DNA of 64,000 bases, taken from Chloroflexia bacterium SDU3-3 (lineage in GTDB: Bacteria; Chloroflexota; Chloroflexia; Chloroflexales; Roseiflexaceae). The stretch covers positions 310,001 to 374,000 of the forward strand of contig WBOU01000001.1 of assembly GCA_009268125.1 (NCBI GenBank), written 5' to 3'. Both the position numbers and the translations under genes were made by a program. Shown here piece after piece: positions 52,171 to 62,919 of this stretch. Each line of letters begins with the position of its first letter. Position 1 is the stretch's first letter. A model generated the notes under the pieces. That model was not told the DNA's origin, did no database searches, and was given only the letters and a program-made list of their open reading frames with translations.

Positions 52171-54072
52171 ATGATAACTCAACCATCATTTGAAGAATAT
52201 CGTCAGGAATGGCTCCAAGATATCCTTGAAGGAAGCCCTTCCACTTCTGAGCTAGGAAACAGATTCTCAAGAAAATTAATCACTCAATGGCTTGATATTA
52301 ATGACTCTGATGACGATATTATTTATTGTGATGGTAAAGGTGATGGTGGTATTGACATCGCTTACTTGAGAAGATCAGAACCAGAAGAAATAGAAAATGA
52401 CAAAATTTCAAACTATGGCGATACCTGGTATCTAATACAAAGTAAATACGGTAGTGCCTTCCGTGGAACAAAAACGATACTAGACGAAAGCATAAAAGTT
52501 ATAGATACTCTCAAAGGAGACAGATCAGATTTATCTTCTATAGCAGATAGTCTTTTAAAAATGCTTCAAAACTTTCTTTTGAACAGAAGTCCATCAGATA
52601 GATTAATTCTAGTATTTGCAACCGAAGAAGCTCTAAACTCGTCTCAGAAGAAATACCTCACCAAGGTTCAAGAAATCGGAAGGATGCACCTCGGCAACAT
52701 ATTTGATGTTGAAACGGTTTCTATTGATACAATCTATAAAAGAATACTAGAAGAGCCTATATCAGGCGAATCAAAAGTTAGAATAACCATAAATGCTGAT
52801 TTAGCATTCTCTGGAAAAGATCTTCTAGTTGGTGCCATCCCATTGCGTAACCTTTATGGATTTTTGAAATCATATCGAAAAATAACAGGAGATCTCGACC
52901 GATTATATGAGAGAAATGTCCGTAAGTTCCTTGGAGCAAAAGGAAAAGTAAATAGGTCTATGTATGAAACGCTACAGAAAACCCCTGAACAATTTGGCCT
53001 TTATAACAATGGCATAACCATCGTAGTTGAAAACTTCTCAGGCAGCAATGGAAATTTTAGCCTTATAGAGCCATATATTGTAAATGGCTGCCAAACTAGC
53101 CGAACCATATGGGATGTCTTTCATCAAAAATTTAATTCTGGTGGTACAGGAAAGAATGCAGAGTTACTTTCTTGGAAAGCTCAAGCAGAGCAAGGGATTG
53201 TCATTGCAAAAATAGTAAGGGTTGGGAACTCTGGAGATGAGCTTCTTGAAAAAATTACTAGATATACAAACAATCAGAATGCAGTTCGAGAAAAAGACTT
53301 TCTAGCACTTACATCAGACTTCCGAAAGCTCTCACAGATGATGGGAGATCTATACAATATCTATTTGGAAACGCAACGTGGAGGTTGGGAATCTCAAAGG
53401 GCATATCAGAAACAGCATCCCAATCAAAAACAATACCATGAACACACTAACGTTTTTGACTTAATCAAAGTATATGGTTCCGGGTGGCTTGGTGAAGCAG
53501 GTGTAGCTATGAGTAGAAATTCTGCCTTTCTACCAAATGGAACCATATTCCGTAGAATCTTCAACCCTCAAGATTCAGATGATCTACTTACAGTAGAAGA
53601 TTTTTATGCAGCCTACCTCATTCAAAAATGTGCAGATCTATATAAGTTCGGGCGCACTGCTGAAATATCTTCGAGAAGACAGACGCGATTCTTATTCTAC
53701 ATGGTTGTATTAGAAATAATAAGGGGTATACTAAAATTAAATGGCTCTAATATACACCCTAAAAACATGACTCAAGCAGTCATTAATATATTTAATCCAA
53801 AAAATGAAATCGCATCTAATGAACTCCTTCAAGTTTGCGGCGATATCATTGGTGAATATATGCAATCTTCTAACGATGATTCTATCTTCAAAGAACCTGC
53901 TTATCAACAAAACTTCAACAATAATTTAGTAAGTTATCTCTCTTGGGAACAACTAGGAAAAAGTAAAGATACTTCACCAAATTTACACAGGCTAATTGCT
54001 CTTTATATACGCACTATGAGTAGAGGAAACCCATCACCAAAAGATATTATATTGAAAGCCATTAACGAGTAG
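52171..54072 (+). CDS. AIPR family protein (abortive-infection phage-resistance type)
   Basis: 633 residues. The AIPR core contains EQFGLYNNGITIVV and EPYIVNGCQTSRTIWD (~275-320), then IAKIVRVGNS and ITRYTNNQNAVREKDF. The N-terminus has GDGGIDIAYL (Asp62) and WYLIQSKYG (Gln90, Lys92), spaced like the D...(E/Q)xK site of restriction-type nucleases. Base composition is far more AT-rich than every neighbour, a sign of recent transfer. It stands alone between a repeat fragment and a terminator. The family is linked to phage abortive infection; its mechanism is not established. Confidence 0.85.
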   Translation: MITQPSFEEYRQEWLQDILEGSPSTSELGNRFSRKLITQWLDINDSDDDIIYCDGKGDGGIDIAYLRRSEPEEIENDKISNYGDTWYLIQSKYGSAFRGTKTILDESIKVIDTLKGDRSDLSSIADSLLKMLQNFLLNRSPSDRLILVFATEEALNSSQKKYLTKVQEIGRMHLGNIFDVETVSIDTIYKRILEEPISGESKVRITINADLAFSGKDLLVGAIPLRNLYGFLKSYRKITGDLDRLYERNVRKFLGAKGKVNRSMYETLQKTPEQFGLYNNGITIVVENFSGSNGNFSLIEPYIVNGCQTSRTIWDVFHQKFNSGGTGKNAELLSWKAQAEQGIVIAKIVRVGNSGDELLEKITRYTNNQNAVREKDFLALTSDFRKLSQMMGDLYNIYLETQRGGWESQRAYQKQHPNQKQYHEHTNVFDLIKVYGSGWLGEAGVAMSRNSAFLPNGTIFRRIFNPQDSDDLLTVEDFYAAYLIQKCADLYKFGRTAEISSRRQTRFLFYMVVLEIIRGILKLNGSNIHPKNMTQAVINIFNPKNEIASNELLQVCGDIIGEYMQSSNDDSIFKEPAYQQNFNNNLVSYLSWEQLGKSKDTSPNLHRLIALYIRTMSRGNPSPKDIILKAINE

Positions 54073-54109
54073 AATACACTTCTTCTTAGTTTATAAGAAG
54101 TGTATTCTA
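54070..54109. terminator. Terminator after the AIPR gene
   Basis: The perfect 15-bp arms TAGAATACACTTCTT (54070-54084), which include the stop codon, and its complement (54095-54109) have a 10-base AT-rich loop. Confidence 0.7.
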
Positions 54110-54124
54110 CTCCATATTTGAAAG

Positions 54125-54877
54125 TCAACCCAACGCCCGCCCGCCCTCGCCCGCCCGCGCGAGCGTCAGCATCAGCACGCGGTAGCAGGTGAGGAACAGC
54201 ACGCTGGCCCCGCTCCCCCAGTACATCGCCTGGATGAACGGCTGGGTGGTGTCGCTTCCGCTCATCAGGCCGTGCGCGAGGGCGAGCGCGAACACGCCGT
54301 AGCTGATGGCGTGGATGGCCCGCCACGCGCGCCGCCCGAGCTGCTGCCGCGCGTAGAAGCTGGCGCAGGTGATCACCATGCCGTAGATGCTGATCTGGCC
54401 AAGGCCCACCCAGAGCTGCGCCTCCTGGGGGTAGGCGAAGGGCGTAAGGATCTGGCCGAGGCTGGCCTGGATGTAGCGGTCGCCCAGCAGCACCAGCGCG
54501 TGGAACAGGCCGAAGGCCAGGCCCAGCAGGCTGGACTGCTGGTGCAGGTCGAAGGCGGCGGGGCCGCCCGGCCAGAGCTTGGCGAAGCGGTCGGAGATCA
54601 GCAGGCCCGAGGCCATGGAGAGCCACAGCAGGGCGTAGGCCACCACCGCGCTGCTGCGCGAGAGGTACCAGAACGCCTTCGGCTCGGCCCCCAGCAGCGA
54701 GCCGCGCAGCCCCGGCAGCACCTGGGGCAGCAGCGCCAGCGCTGCTGCCACGCCAAGTGCCGTGCCGAGCGCTACCAAGGCAGCTTGGCTAGCGTGGTTC
54801 GGCGGCTGAACCTTGGTCATCTGGTCGGGCGCGCGCGGCGGGGTGGCCGTGGGGCGCTGGACTGGGTTAGCGGACAT
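54125..54877 (-). CDS. Ferric-reductase-like transmembrane protein (MsrQ/FRE type)
   Basis: 250 residues from ATG 54877, with GAGAGGAG upstream. About six helices follow a basic Pro-rich N-terminus. The helices hold likely haem-ligand histidines: FDLHQQSSLLGLAFGLFHALV in one, and WRAIHAISYGVFALALAHGL in another, the paired pattern of ferric-reductase-like b-type haem domains. No flavin or NAD domain is fused. It overlaps the ApbE gene by 11 bases. Confidence 0.82.
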   Translation of the reverse strand: MSANPVQRPTATPPRAPDQMTKVQPPNHASQAALVALGTALGVAAALALLPQVLPGLRGSLLGAEPKAFWYLSRSSAVVAYALLWLSMASGLLISDRFAKLWPGGPAAFDLHQQSSLLGLAFGLFHALVLLGDRYIQASLGQILTPFAYPQEAQLWVGLGQISIYGMVITCASFYARQQLGRRAWRAIHAISYGVFALALAHGLMSGSDTTQPFIQAMYWGSGASVLFLTCYRVLMLTLARAGEGGRALG

Positions 54878-55808
54878 AGCTCGGCTCCTCTCGGTCGGCC
54901 CAGCGGTACAGCGACATCCGCTGGCTTGTGCGCACAGTCCCATCCTCCAGCACCAGCAGCCCAGCGAGGCCAGGGCGCGACTCCAGCCAGGCCAGCCCGG
55001 CCTCGCTGCCGCGCAGTAGGGCCAGCTTGGCAGCGGCCTCGGCCATGGTCAGGTCGGGGGCGACCACGGTGGCGCTCAGCACATCGGTGACGGCGGGTCG
55101 GGCGGTGGCCGGGTCGATCAGGTGGTGCTGAGGCAGGCCGCCGCGCAGCCAGCGCCGCAGGTCGCGCCCGGATGTGGCCACGCCTACGTGGGCCAGCATC
55201 AGCATGTCCAGGTCTTCGCTCGGAGCGAGGGGGCTGGCCACCGCCACCGGCCACAGGCCCTCCGGCGCAGGCGGCGCACCCACGGCGATATCGCCGCCCG
55301 CATCCACCAGGGCCGGGCCGTAGGGCGCGAGCCGCGCCAGCGCGGCCTTGGCCGCCCAGCCCTTGGCCACGCCGCCCAGGTCGAGCCGCACGCCCTCGGG
55401 CAGCAGCACCGTGCGGCGGCAGCGGTCAAGCTTCACGGTGCGCCAGTCGGGCACAGCGGCGGGCGCGTGCGGCGGCTGAACAAGTACATCTCGCACCTGC
55501 GCAAAGTCGCGGTCGTAGCCCGCACCCTCAAGCGCGCCCAGCACGGTGGGCGTCACTAGGCCGCCCGTGGCCTGGGCCACATCCAGCGCCAGCGCCAGCA
55601 CCTCGGCCAGCACCGGGCTGACCACGGTGGCGCGACCAGCGCGGCGGTTCACCCAGCTCAGCTCGCTCTCGGGCAGGAAGCGGCTCAGCACCAGCTCCCA
55701 GCCCTGGAACCACGCGGGCACCTGCCGGAGCAGCGGCGCGTCATCCGGCAGGCGCTCCACGATCGCCAACATATGCGACCCCATCGCGCGAAACGCTATC
55801 TCGCCCAT
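54867..55808 (-). CDS. apbE: FAD:protein FMN transferase (ApbE)
   Basis: 313 residues. FRAMGSHMLAIVE, LSRFLPESELSWVNR, LDLGGVAKGWAAKAAL, ALVDAGGDIAVG and HHLIDPATARPA are the FAD- and metal-binding motifs of ApbE. It attaches FMN covalently to Thr in target proteins outside the cytoplasm. No signal peptide is obvious. The next gene overlaps it, and PepSY/FMN-binding-type partners sit in the same operon, so flavinylation of an exported redox protein is likely. Confidence 0.92.
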   Translation of the reverse strand: MGEIAFRAMGSHMLAIVERLPDDAPLLRQVPAWFQGWELVLSRFLPESELSWVNRRAGRATVVSPVLAEVLALALDVAQATGGLVTPTVLGALEGAGYDRDFAQVRDVLVQPPHAPAAVPDWRTVKLDRCRRTVLLPEGVRLDLGGVAKGWAAKAALARLAPYGPALVDAGGDIAVGAPPAPEGLWPVAVASPLAPSEDLDMLMLAHVGVATSGRDLRRWLRGGLPQHHLIDPATARPAVTDVLSATVVAPDLTMAEAAAKLALLRGSEAGLAWLESRPGLAGLLVLEDGTVRTSQRMSLYRWADREEPSYVR

Positions 55809-55821
55809 GGCTGGCTCCTCT

Positions 55822-56154
55822 CTAGCGCGATGAGCGCGTGCGCGCCCTGGGGGCGGGCATCGTCGACTGCGCGCTCGCCACAGCGGTGGGCAGTGTCACC
55901 TCGGGCACATCGGCCTGGGCGGTGGGCTGGGCTGCAGCGGCGGGCTGGCTGACCACCGGCACCAGCGTGGCCACTGGTGCTGTGGTCGGCAGCAGCGCCA
56001 CGCTCGGGTCAACGCTGGGATTGGCCGCCACCTGCGTGGCCTCGGCTGGGTTGGAAAGCGCGGCCCAGCAGCCCACGGTGGCCGCGACCGCCGCCGAGGC
56101 CAGCAGCATGCCGATACCCGACGACTTCGCACGTGATGTCTGTTGTTTTTTCAT
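55822..56154 (-). CDS. Small exported or anchored protein, Pro/Ala/Val-rich
   Basis: 110 residues from ATG 56154 (56169 also possible). One hydrophobic segment near the N-terminus (GIGMLLASAAVAATVGCWAA) acts as signal or anchor; the rest is low-complexity Ala/Pro/Val/Thr ending in a basic tail (PRARTRSSR). No family. It lies between the ApbE and PepSY genes. Confidence 0.55.
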   Translation of the reverse strand: MKKQQTSRAKSSGIGMLLASAAVAATVGCWAALSNPAEATQVAANPSVDPSVALLPTTAPVATLVPVVSQPAAAAQPTAQADVPEVTLPTAVASAQSTMPAPRARTRSSR

Positions 56155-56194
56155 GATGCTATCTCTCATGCTATGTCAAGCTGGAAACCCAGTG

Positions 56195-56899
56195 CTAGTC
56201 GTCCTGATGCTCTCGCTCGCCCGCGCCCCGGCGTCCCTCGTGCTCGCCGCCTATGCCCAGCACCTGGCCGCTGGCCGCATCCACATACACCGCCACGCCA
56301 TCGGCGAAGCGCACCTCGTAGAGCTGCTGGCCGTCCTCCTCCTCCAGCTCGGTGCGCCAAACCTGGCCGCTGTAGGTCGCCAGCGCGATCTGCTCGGCCT
56401 GATCCTGCGTGATGTCTGACGGCTGCGCGCCCTGGCCGCCCGCAGCGCTGGCCATGGTGCTGGCCAGCACCTGGCCGCTCCGCGCGTCGACGTACACCTT
56501 GCCTTGGTCAAACGGCACCTCATAGGCCAGCTGGCCCTGAAGCCGCACTAGCTGCGCGGCTCCGCTGGGCTGCGCGCCGCCCGCCGCCTGGCTGGCGATG
56601 CCCGCCGCCTGCTCGGCGCTGAGCGCCACGCCGCTAGTCGCGGGCGCGCTGGCGGCGGGCGGCTGGGCCAGCCGCGTGTTGGCCGCCTCGATCTGGCGGT
56701 TGGCCTGCTCTAGCTTGGCGTTGGCCTCGGCCAAGGCCTGCTGGTAGGCCAGCGTGCTATCGGTGGCCACTGGCAACGGCGTGGACTGCGCCGCGTCGGG
56801 CGCGCTGGCAAAGGTTGAAATAGCCACCAGCGCGCCTACAATAACCAGCACACATGCCGTGAATGCGGCGGAGAGGCCAAGCATCATACGATTCGTCAT
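56195..56899 (-). CDS. PepSY domain protein
   Basis: 234 residues from ATG 56899 with GAGGGCGAT upstream. One N-terminal transmembrane helix (~6-30), a coiled coil (AYQQALAEANAKLEQANRQI), then two PepSY-type repeats: YEVPFDQGKVYVDARSGQVL and YEVRFADGVAVYVDAASGQV, each after an ALSAEQAAGIA/ITQDQAEQIA helix. It probably faces outward, anchored. First gene of the reverse redox operon, divergent from the two-component system. Confidence 0.82.
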   Translation of the reverse strand: MTNRMMLGLSAAFTACVLVIVGALVAISTFASAPDAAQSTPLPVATDSTLAYQQALAEANAKLEQANRQIEAANTRLAQPPAASAPATSGVALSAEQAAGIASQAAGGAQPSGAAQLVRLQGQLAYEVPFDQGKVYVDARSGQVLASTMASAAGGQGAQPSDITQDQAEQIALATYSGQVWRTELEEEDGQQLYEVRFADGVAVYVDAASGQVLGIGGEHEGRRGAGEREHQDD

Positions 56900-57041
56900 A
56901 TCGCCCTCGTCGTTCAGCCCGCTTCTGCTGCCCCCTCGGGCGCATTGGACACAGGATAGCGGCGCGAGCTTAAAATTTCTTTGGAAACATCGCGGGGTTT
57001 TCCAATCTTTTTCCAATCTTTGAAATCTATACTGAGGCGCA

Positions 57042-57717
57042 ATGAGACTACTACTGATAGAAGATGACACCCGGCTGGCGCGGCTGATGGCCCGCGTGCT
57101 GCGCGAGGAGCATCACACGCTAGACACCGCCGCCGACGGCGAGGAAGGGCTGGATCTGGCACTCCAGGGCATCTACGAGGTGCTGGTGGTCGACTGGATG
57201 CTGCCCAGCCGCGACGGCCCCGCGATCTGCCGCGCGCTGCGGGCCGCCCGCACGCCCACCGCCATCCTCATGCTCACGGCTCGCGGCCAGCTGGAGGACC
57301 GCGTGCTGGGGCTGGACAGCGGCGCGGATGACTACCTGGTCAAGCCCTTCGCCTTCGAGGAGCTGCTGGCCAGGGTGCGCGCCCTGGGCCGCCGCTTTGC
57401 GCAGGGGCCGATCGGCGGCGAGGAGCTGCGCGCCGCCGACCTGGTGCTCGACCTACGCACCCACACGGCCCGCCGGGGCATGCGCGCCCTTGACCTGACC
57501 CCCACCGAGTGGAGCATGCTCGAATTCCTGCTGCGCCACCCTGGCCAGTCGCTCAGCCGCCAGCAGATCCTCGATTATGTCTGGTCATACGACCGCGACG
57601 TGCAGATCTCCATGGTCGATGTCTACATCTCCTACCTGCGGCGCAAGCTCAACGCCCCCGGCGAGCGAGACCTGATCGCCACCGTGCGTGGCATCGGCTA
57701 CCGGCTGGAGGAAAACC

Positions 57718-57725
<8 letters not shown>
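57042..57725 (+). CDS. OmpR-type response regulator
   Basis: 227 residues. Receiver with IEDD, phospho-acceptor Asp51 (VVDWMLP), Thr79 and Lys100, and a winged helix ending SMVDVYISYLRRKLN and TVRGIGYRLEE. It overlaps the kinase gene start by eight bases. It is divergent from the PepSY/ApbE operon with a 142-base shared promoter region, so it probably controls that operon. Confidence 0.93.
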
Positions 57726-59208
<1,483 letters not shown>

Positions 59209-59529
59209 CCTGTCATTTTAAGAACATTTTGTCGCTATTTTGAATTACATTTTCTAGCTTTATTTCCGTATTAAAACTACATTTTAATAAAATTAGCAAC
59301 ACAAATAATATTTACTACAGAATCTCATCATAGTCTCATTTTCCTGAAAACGATTACATCGCGTGATATTTCCATCACAATCGATATAAAGCCCATTCCA
59401 GACACATAACAGGGCTATAACAGCATTTTTAAAGAAGAAAGAATCAACGCTAGTTTTTACGCAAGAATCTCGGTAAAATGCTAACGTCTGATTGCATTCG
59501 ATACGCGCTGATGCGAGAAGGAGCACTCG
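59209..59529. other. AT-rich leader region before the ferritin-like gene
   Basis: About 320 bases of AT-rich non-coding DNA after the kinase gene. It contains GTGAT-N6-ATCAC (59359-59374), a possible regulator site, and several T/A runs. The ribosome binding site GAAGGAG precedes the ferritin-like gene. Confidence 0.4.
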
Positions 59530-60249
59530 ATGTCGTCCACCAACCTCACGGGAAGGCGCAAGTTCCTCACCAGCACCGCTGGGATCGGCGGTGGCCTCAC
59601 CATCGCCAGCTTCGCCACCGCCTTTGGTATGACCCCAGCCCAGGCAGCCGCAGCAAACGACGATCCGCAGACGATCGCCAACCTGGCCGCCACCGCCGAG
59701 ACCCTTGCAATCACCTTCTACTACAGCGTGATCACCAGCGCCACCTTCGACATTGATGACGAGGCGCTCGACTACTTCCGGCTCGCGCTCGACGCCGAGC
59801 ACTACCACCTGGCCGTGCTGGGCACACTGGGCGGCAAGTCGCTGACCCAGCAGTTCTATGTTCCCGCCACGGTGCTGAGCGACGCCGATGTGTTTGTGAA
59901 AACCGGGCTGGCCGCCGAGACCGCCTTTGTGGGCGCGTACCTGGCCGCCACCCGCGTGTTCGGCGAGGCCGGCCTGGGCAAACTGGCCGCCACCACCGCC
60001 CAGCACGCCGCCAGCGAGGCTGTCCACCTGTCGCTCATCCGCGATGTGGCGGGCCTCGCGCCCAACGATCTGGCGCTCAACGCCGCGATCTACTACAACG
60101 TCTCCGATGCGCTACCCACGCTCGCGCCCTTCCTGAAGGGCGGCTCGGGCTTCATCGGGCCGGTGATGGCCCCCAGCCAGGCCCAGTTCGAGACGGCCCT
60201 GGCGGGTGTGCGCGCCACACGGCCGCCGCCCTACGCCAAGCTGTACTAG
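59530..60249 (+). CDS. Tat-exported ferritin-like protein
   Basis: 239 residues. The N-terminal twin-arginine signal GRRKFLTSTAGIGGG ends around AQAAAA. The ferritin-like four-helix part (ferritin_2 type) has ETLAITFYYSVI, DAEHYHLAVLGTL, AAETAFVGAYLAA and HAASEAVHLSLIRDV, which supply Glu and His ligands for a di-metal site. Tat export implies folding with cofactor in the cytoplasm. It stands alone with its own terminator, next to the redox module. Confidence 0.85.
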   Translation: MSSTNLTGRRKFLTSTAGIGGGLTIASFATAFGMTPAQAAAANDDPQTIANLAATAETLAITFYYSVITSATFDIDDEALDYFRLALDAEHYHLAVLGTLGGKSLTQQFYVPATVLSDADVFVKTGLAAETAFVGAYLAATRVFGEAGLGKLAATTAQHAASEAVHLSLIRDVAGLAPNDLALNAAIYYNVSDALPTLAPFLKGGSGFIGPVMAPSQAQFETALAGVRATRPPPYAKLY

Positions 60250-60268
60250 GCTCTATCGCCTCCATCCT

Positions 60269-60298
60269 AACGCGACAGCCCTCCCCGGCTGTCGCGTT
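60269..60298 (+). terminator. Terminator after the ferritin-like gene
   Basis: AACGCGACAGCC (60269-60280) and its complement (60287-60298) with a 6-base loop, between convergent genes. Confidence 0.75.
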
Positions 60299-60308
60299 GG
60301 CGTGCCAC

Positions 60309-60974
60309 CTAGGGCATCAGCCGCTCCTGCACCACGCCGCGCATCCCCAACGTCTGCGCGATCAGATCCAGCACATCGCGGCGATCCTCGACATTGTGGG
60401 CAAAATCGCGCCCATCGGTCTCGATCGTGAGCACCGGGCAGACCTCAAACTTGCGGATCCACTCATCGTAGCGGTGATTCAGCTGCTCAAGGTAGTCGGC
60501 GGGGATGGTGCGCTCGTAGGAGCGGTCGCGCCCGCTGATGCGGGCCTGCAGCGTTGGGACGCTGGCGTGCAGGTAGATCATCAGGCTAGGCGGGGTGATG
60601 CTGCGGATCAGCGCGTTGAACAGCTGGCGGTAGGTGCGGAAGTCGCGATGCGTGAGGATGCCCTGCTCCAGCAGGCTCTTCACAAACACCTCGTAGTCTT
60701 CGTAGATGCTGCGGTCCTGAAGCACCGAGATCGGCGTGTCTGCGATCTCCTGGTGCTGCTCGTAGCGCTGGGTCAAAAACCAGAGCTGCGAGTGAAAGCC
60801 CCAGCGCTCGCGGTCGCGGTAGTAGTCATCGATATAGGGGTGATCGGCCACCAGCTCGTAGTAGGGCTGCCAGCCAAACGCCTCGGCGATGATACCCACA
60901 AGCGTGCTCTTGCCCACGCCAATGTTGCCCGCCACAGTGACATGATGTCGGCGGATCGGTCGAATGTGCTCCAA
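60309..60974 (-). CDS. Deoxynucleoside kinase
   Basis: 221 residues from TTG 60974, preceded by GAGG at good spacing; ATG 61025 would add 17 unlikely residues. P-loop VAGNIGVGKSTL, then QDRSIYEDYEVF (the DRS motif), and RISGRDRSYERTIPADYL (lid arginines) are the deoxyadenosine/deoxyguanosine kinase signature. It salvages deoxynucleosides with ATP. Divergent from the zinc-ribbon gene. Confidence 0.88.
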   Translation of the reverse strand: MEHIRPIRRHHVTVAGNIGVGKSTLVGIIAEAFGWQPYYELVADHPYIDDYYRDRERWGFHSQLWFLTQRYEQHQEIADTPISVLQDRSIYEDYEVFVKSLLEQGILTHRDFRTYRQLFNALIRSITPPSLMIYLHASVPTLQARISGRDRSYERTIPADYLEQLNHRYDEWIRKFEVCPVLTIETDGRDFAHNVEDRRDVLDLIAQTLGMRGVVQERLMP

Positions 60975-61068
60975 GGTACAACCTCGATTCGTCAGATGAA
61001 AACATGAACGGGGGGATGATAGCACATCCGCCGTGCGGGGATGCGACCACCTGTGTCATAATAGGGGT

Positions 61069-62136
61069 ATGACGAACGCACCAAAATTTTGTGGCCAGTG
61101 TGGCGCAGCGCTGCCGCCTGGCGACCCACGATTCTGCGTGGAGTGCGGCAACCCGCTGCGGTTAGGCGGCACCCCGCCCGAGGAGAGCAGCATCCCAGCC
61201 GCCACCGGCGCAACGGTGCGGCTGGCCAACGCCCGCGTCGAGCAGGCCGTGATCGGCGGCACCATCCGGCTGGCCACCAGCCACGCCGTGCCGCCCGGCC
61301 TGTGGCGGCGCGAGGCCCCGCCCGACGAGAGCCAGGTGGTGGCGCTCTACGCCCCGCTGCGCGCGGTGGTGGGCGGCTGGAGCGCCACCACCAGCGACGG
61401 GTGGGAGAAGATCGCCGACGGGTGGGCCGGATCTGGATCGGGCATATGCGTGCGCTTCCGGATCGTGCGCGAGTGGTTCGCCGCGCCCGGCTTCGGCCAG
61501 GGGCTGCGGCTGCAGGTGCAGATCGGGGCCGAGTCATACGCCGAGGAGGGGCGCACGCGTCGCGGCTTCACCTACCGCGTTGCCAGCGACCCGCCCATGC
61601 AGGTGCTGGGGGCGCGCTGGGTGGATGGGCGCGGCGCCGAGCAGCAGCTGCCCATACCCCAGATCCAGCTGATGGCCCCGCCGCGCGTCCGTCGCGTGTC
61701 GGACCTCAACGAGCAGGTGCGGCAGCTGAACGCGCGCGAGGCAGAAACATGGGCCCGCCAGGGTGTGGTGCACAGCGTCTTTCGGCTTGAGAACGCCACC
61801 CAGCAGCGCACGCCGGTGGGCCGCGGGCTGGTGCTGGCCGAGGCCTTCGGCGGCACCATGCTGGCGGGCGTCACCGGCAAGCTCTTCACCACCTACCGCA
61901 TCCAGATGCGCAACCCGCTGGAGATCCGCGCGGGCGAGTGGCGCGCGCTCAGCCAGCGCATGCAGGCCGACGCCGCCAAGCTCGGGCTTGACCTAGGCAC
62001 CGACGCCGCCACCGAGTGGTGGATCGACCAGCACGGCTACGACGGCGCGGTCTTCGATCGTGGGGCCTACCCGCTGCAGCGAGGCCGCGTGGCGGTGGCC
62101 TTCCGGCGCAGCCAGGTGGCCGAGGTGCGCGCATAA
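61069..62136 (+). CDS. Zinc-ribbon protein of unknown function
   Basis: 355 residues from ATG 61069. The N-terminal zinc ribbon KFCGQCGAALPPG...RFCVECGNPL (four Cys) is followed by ~310 residues of beta-rich sequence without recognised family (VVALYAPLRAVVGGW, WRALSQRMQADAAKLGLDLG). No membrane segment. It ends at a bidirectional terminator. Confidence 0.7.
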   Translation: MTNAPKFCGQCGAALPPGDPRFCVECGNPLRLGGTPPEESSIPAATGATVRLANARVEQAVIGGTIRLATSHAVPPGLWRREAPPDESQVVALYAPLRAVVGGWSATTSDGWEKIADGWAGSGSGICVRFRIVREWFAAPGFGQGLRLQVQIGAESYAEEGRTRRGFTYRVASDPPMQVLGARWVDGRGAEQQLPIPQIQLMAPPRVRRVSDLNEQVRQLNAREAETWARQGVVHSVFRLENATQQRTPVGRGLVLAEAFGGTMLAGVTGKLFTTYRIQMRNPLEIRAGEWRALSQRMQADAAKLGLDLGTDAATEWWIDQHGYDGAVFDRGAYPLQRGRVAVAFRRSQVAEVRA

Positions 62137-62140
62137 AAAA

Positions 62141-62172
62141 GCGCGCCGCATGGGCTTCCCCATGCGGTGCGC
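62141..62172. terminator. Bidirectional terminator
   Basis: GCGC-GCCGCATGGG (62141-62154) pairs with CCATGCGGTGCGC with one bulge; an A run before it becomes the U tract for the reverse-strand nitroreductase transcript. Confidence 0.6.
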
Positions 62173-62192
62173 CTGCAGCCATGCCACAGCGG

Positions 62193-62798
62193 CTAGCCGA
62201 TGATCTTGGCCGGCTCGCCCCACTTGCCCTCGTACACAAAGGCCGAGATCGGCTTGCGCACGCGCGGGCCCAGCTCGCGCTCGCGCAGCACATCCACCAG
62301 CGTGTCGGCGTCGCCCATCGAGCCGACGGCGATCACCACCATGGGCTTGTAGCCCTCGGGGATGCCGAACACCTCGCGGGCCTTGTCGGCGCTGAAGCCG
62401 CCCATCTGGTGCGTCCACAGGCCCAGCGCGCTGGCCTGCACGCTCAGGTGGGCCACAGCCTGGCCCAGATCATAGATCGCCGCGCCGTTCTCGGCACCGT
62501 TGTAGCTGCTGGTCAGGCGGGCCACCGCGAAGATCAGCAGCGGCGCGTTCTTGGCCCAGCTCACGTTGCCCTCGGCCAGGGTGCTGACCGCGCCCGCGAA
62601 GGCCTCGGCATCCTCGCGCGGCACCACGATGAACTCCCAGGGCTGCTCGTTCATGGCCGAGGGCGCCCAGCGCGCCGCCTCAAGCAGGCTTTTTACCATC
62701 TCGGCGGGGATCGGCTCGGGCGAGAAGGCGCGGGGGCTCCAGCGCGAGCGCAGCAGCGGGTGGATCTCGTGATCGGTGGTGGCAGACTTATCGAGCAT
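62193..62798 (-). CDS. Nitroreductase family protein
   Basis: 201 residues. RSRWSPRAFSPEPIP, LLEAARWAPSAMNEQPWEFIVV, DLGQAVAHLSVQASALGLWTHQMGG and GYKPMVVIAVG are the FMN-binding and dimer motifs of the oxygen-insensitive nitroreductase family. It would use NAD(P)H to reduce nitroaromatics, quinones or similar electrophiles. The promoter carries an inverted repeat (62932-62944), suggesting regulation by an HxlR/MarR-type repressor not encoded here. Confidence 0.9.
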   Translation of the reverse strand: MLDKSATTDHEIHPLLRSRWSPRAFSPEPIPAEMVKSLLEAARWAPSAMNEQPWEFIVVPREDAEAFAGAVSTLAEGNVSWAKNAPLLIFAVARLTSSYNGAENGAAIYDLGQAVAHLSVQASALGLWTHQMGGFSADKAREVFGIPEGYKPMVVIAVGSMGDADTLVDVLRERELGPRVRKPISAFVYEGKWGEPAKIIG

Positions 62799-62919
62799 GA
62801 TCGTCCTCTATCTTCCTGGCTTGGTTCAAGGCGCATCCACAAGGCACACAAAAGCCTGCGGCATCAGCTGCGGCAGGCCATTCTGCACCCGGCACGCGAT
62901 TCGGAATCGCGTGAGGCCT

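Noticed and set aside
59359-59374. CRP/FNR-type binding site before the ferritin-like gene
   Set aside because: GTGAT-N6-ATCAC has the wrong spacing and half-sites for a confident CRP or FNR site; listed only as an inverted repeat.
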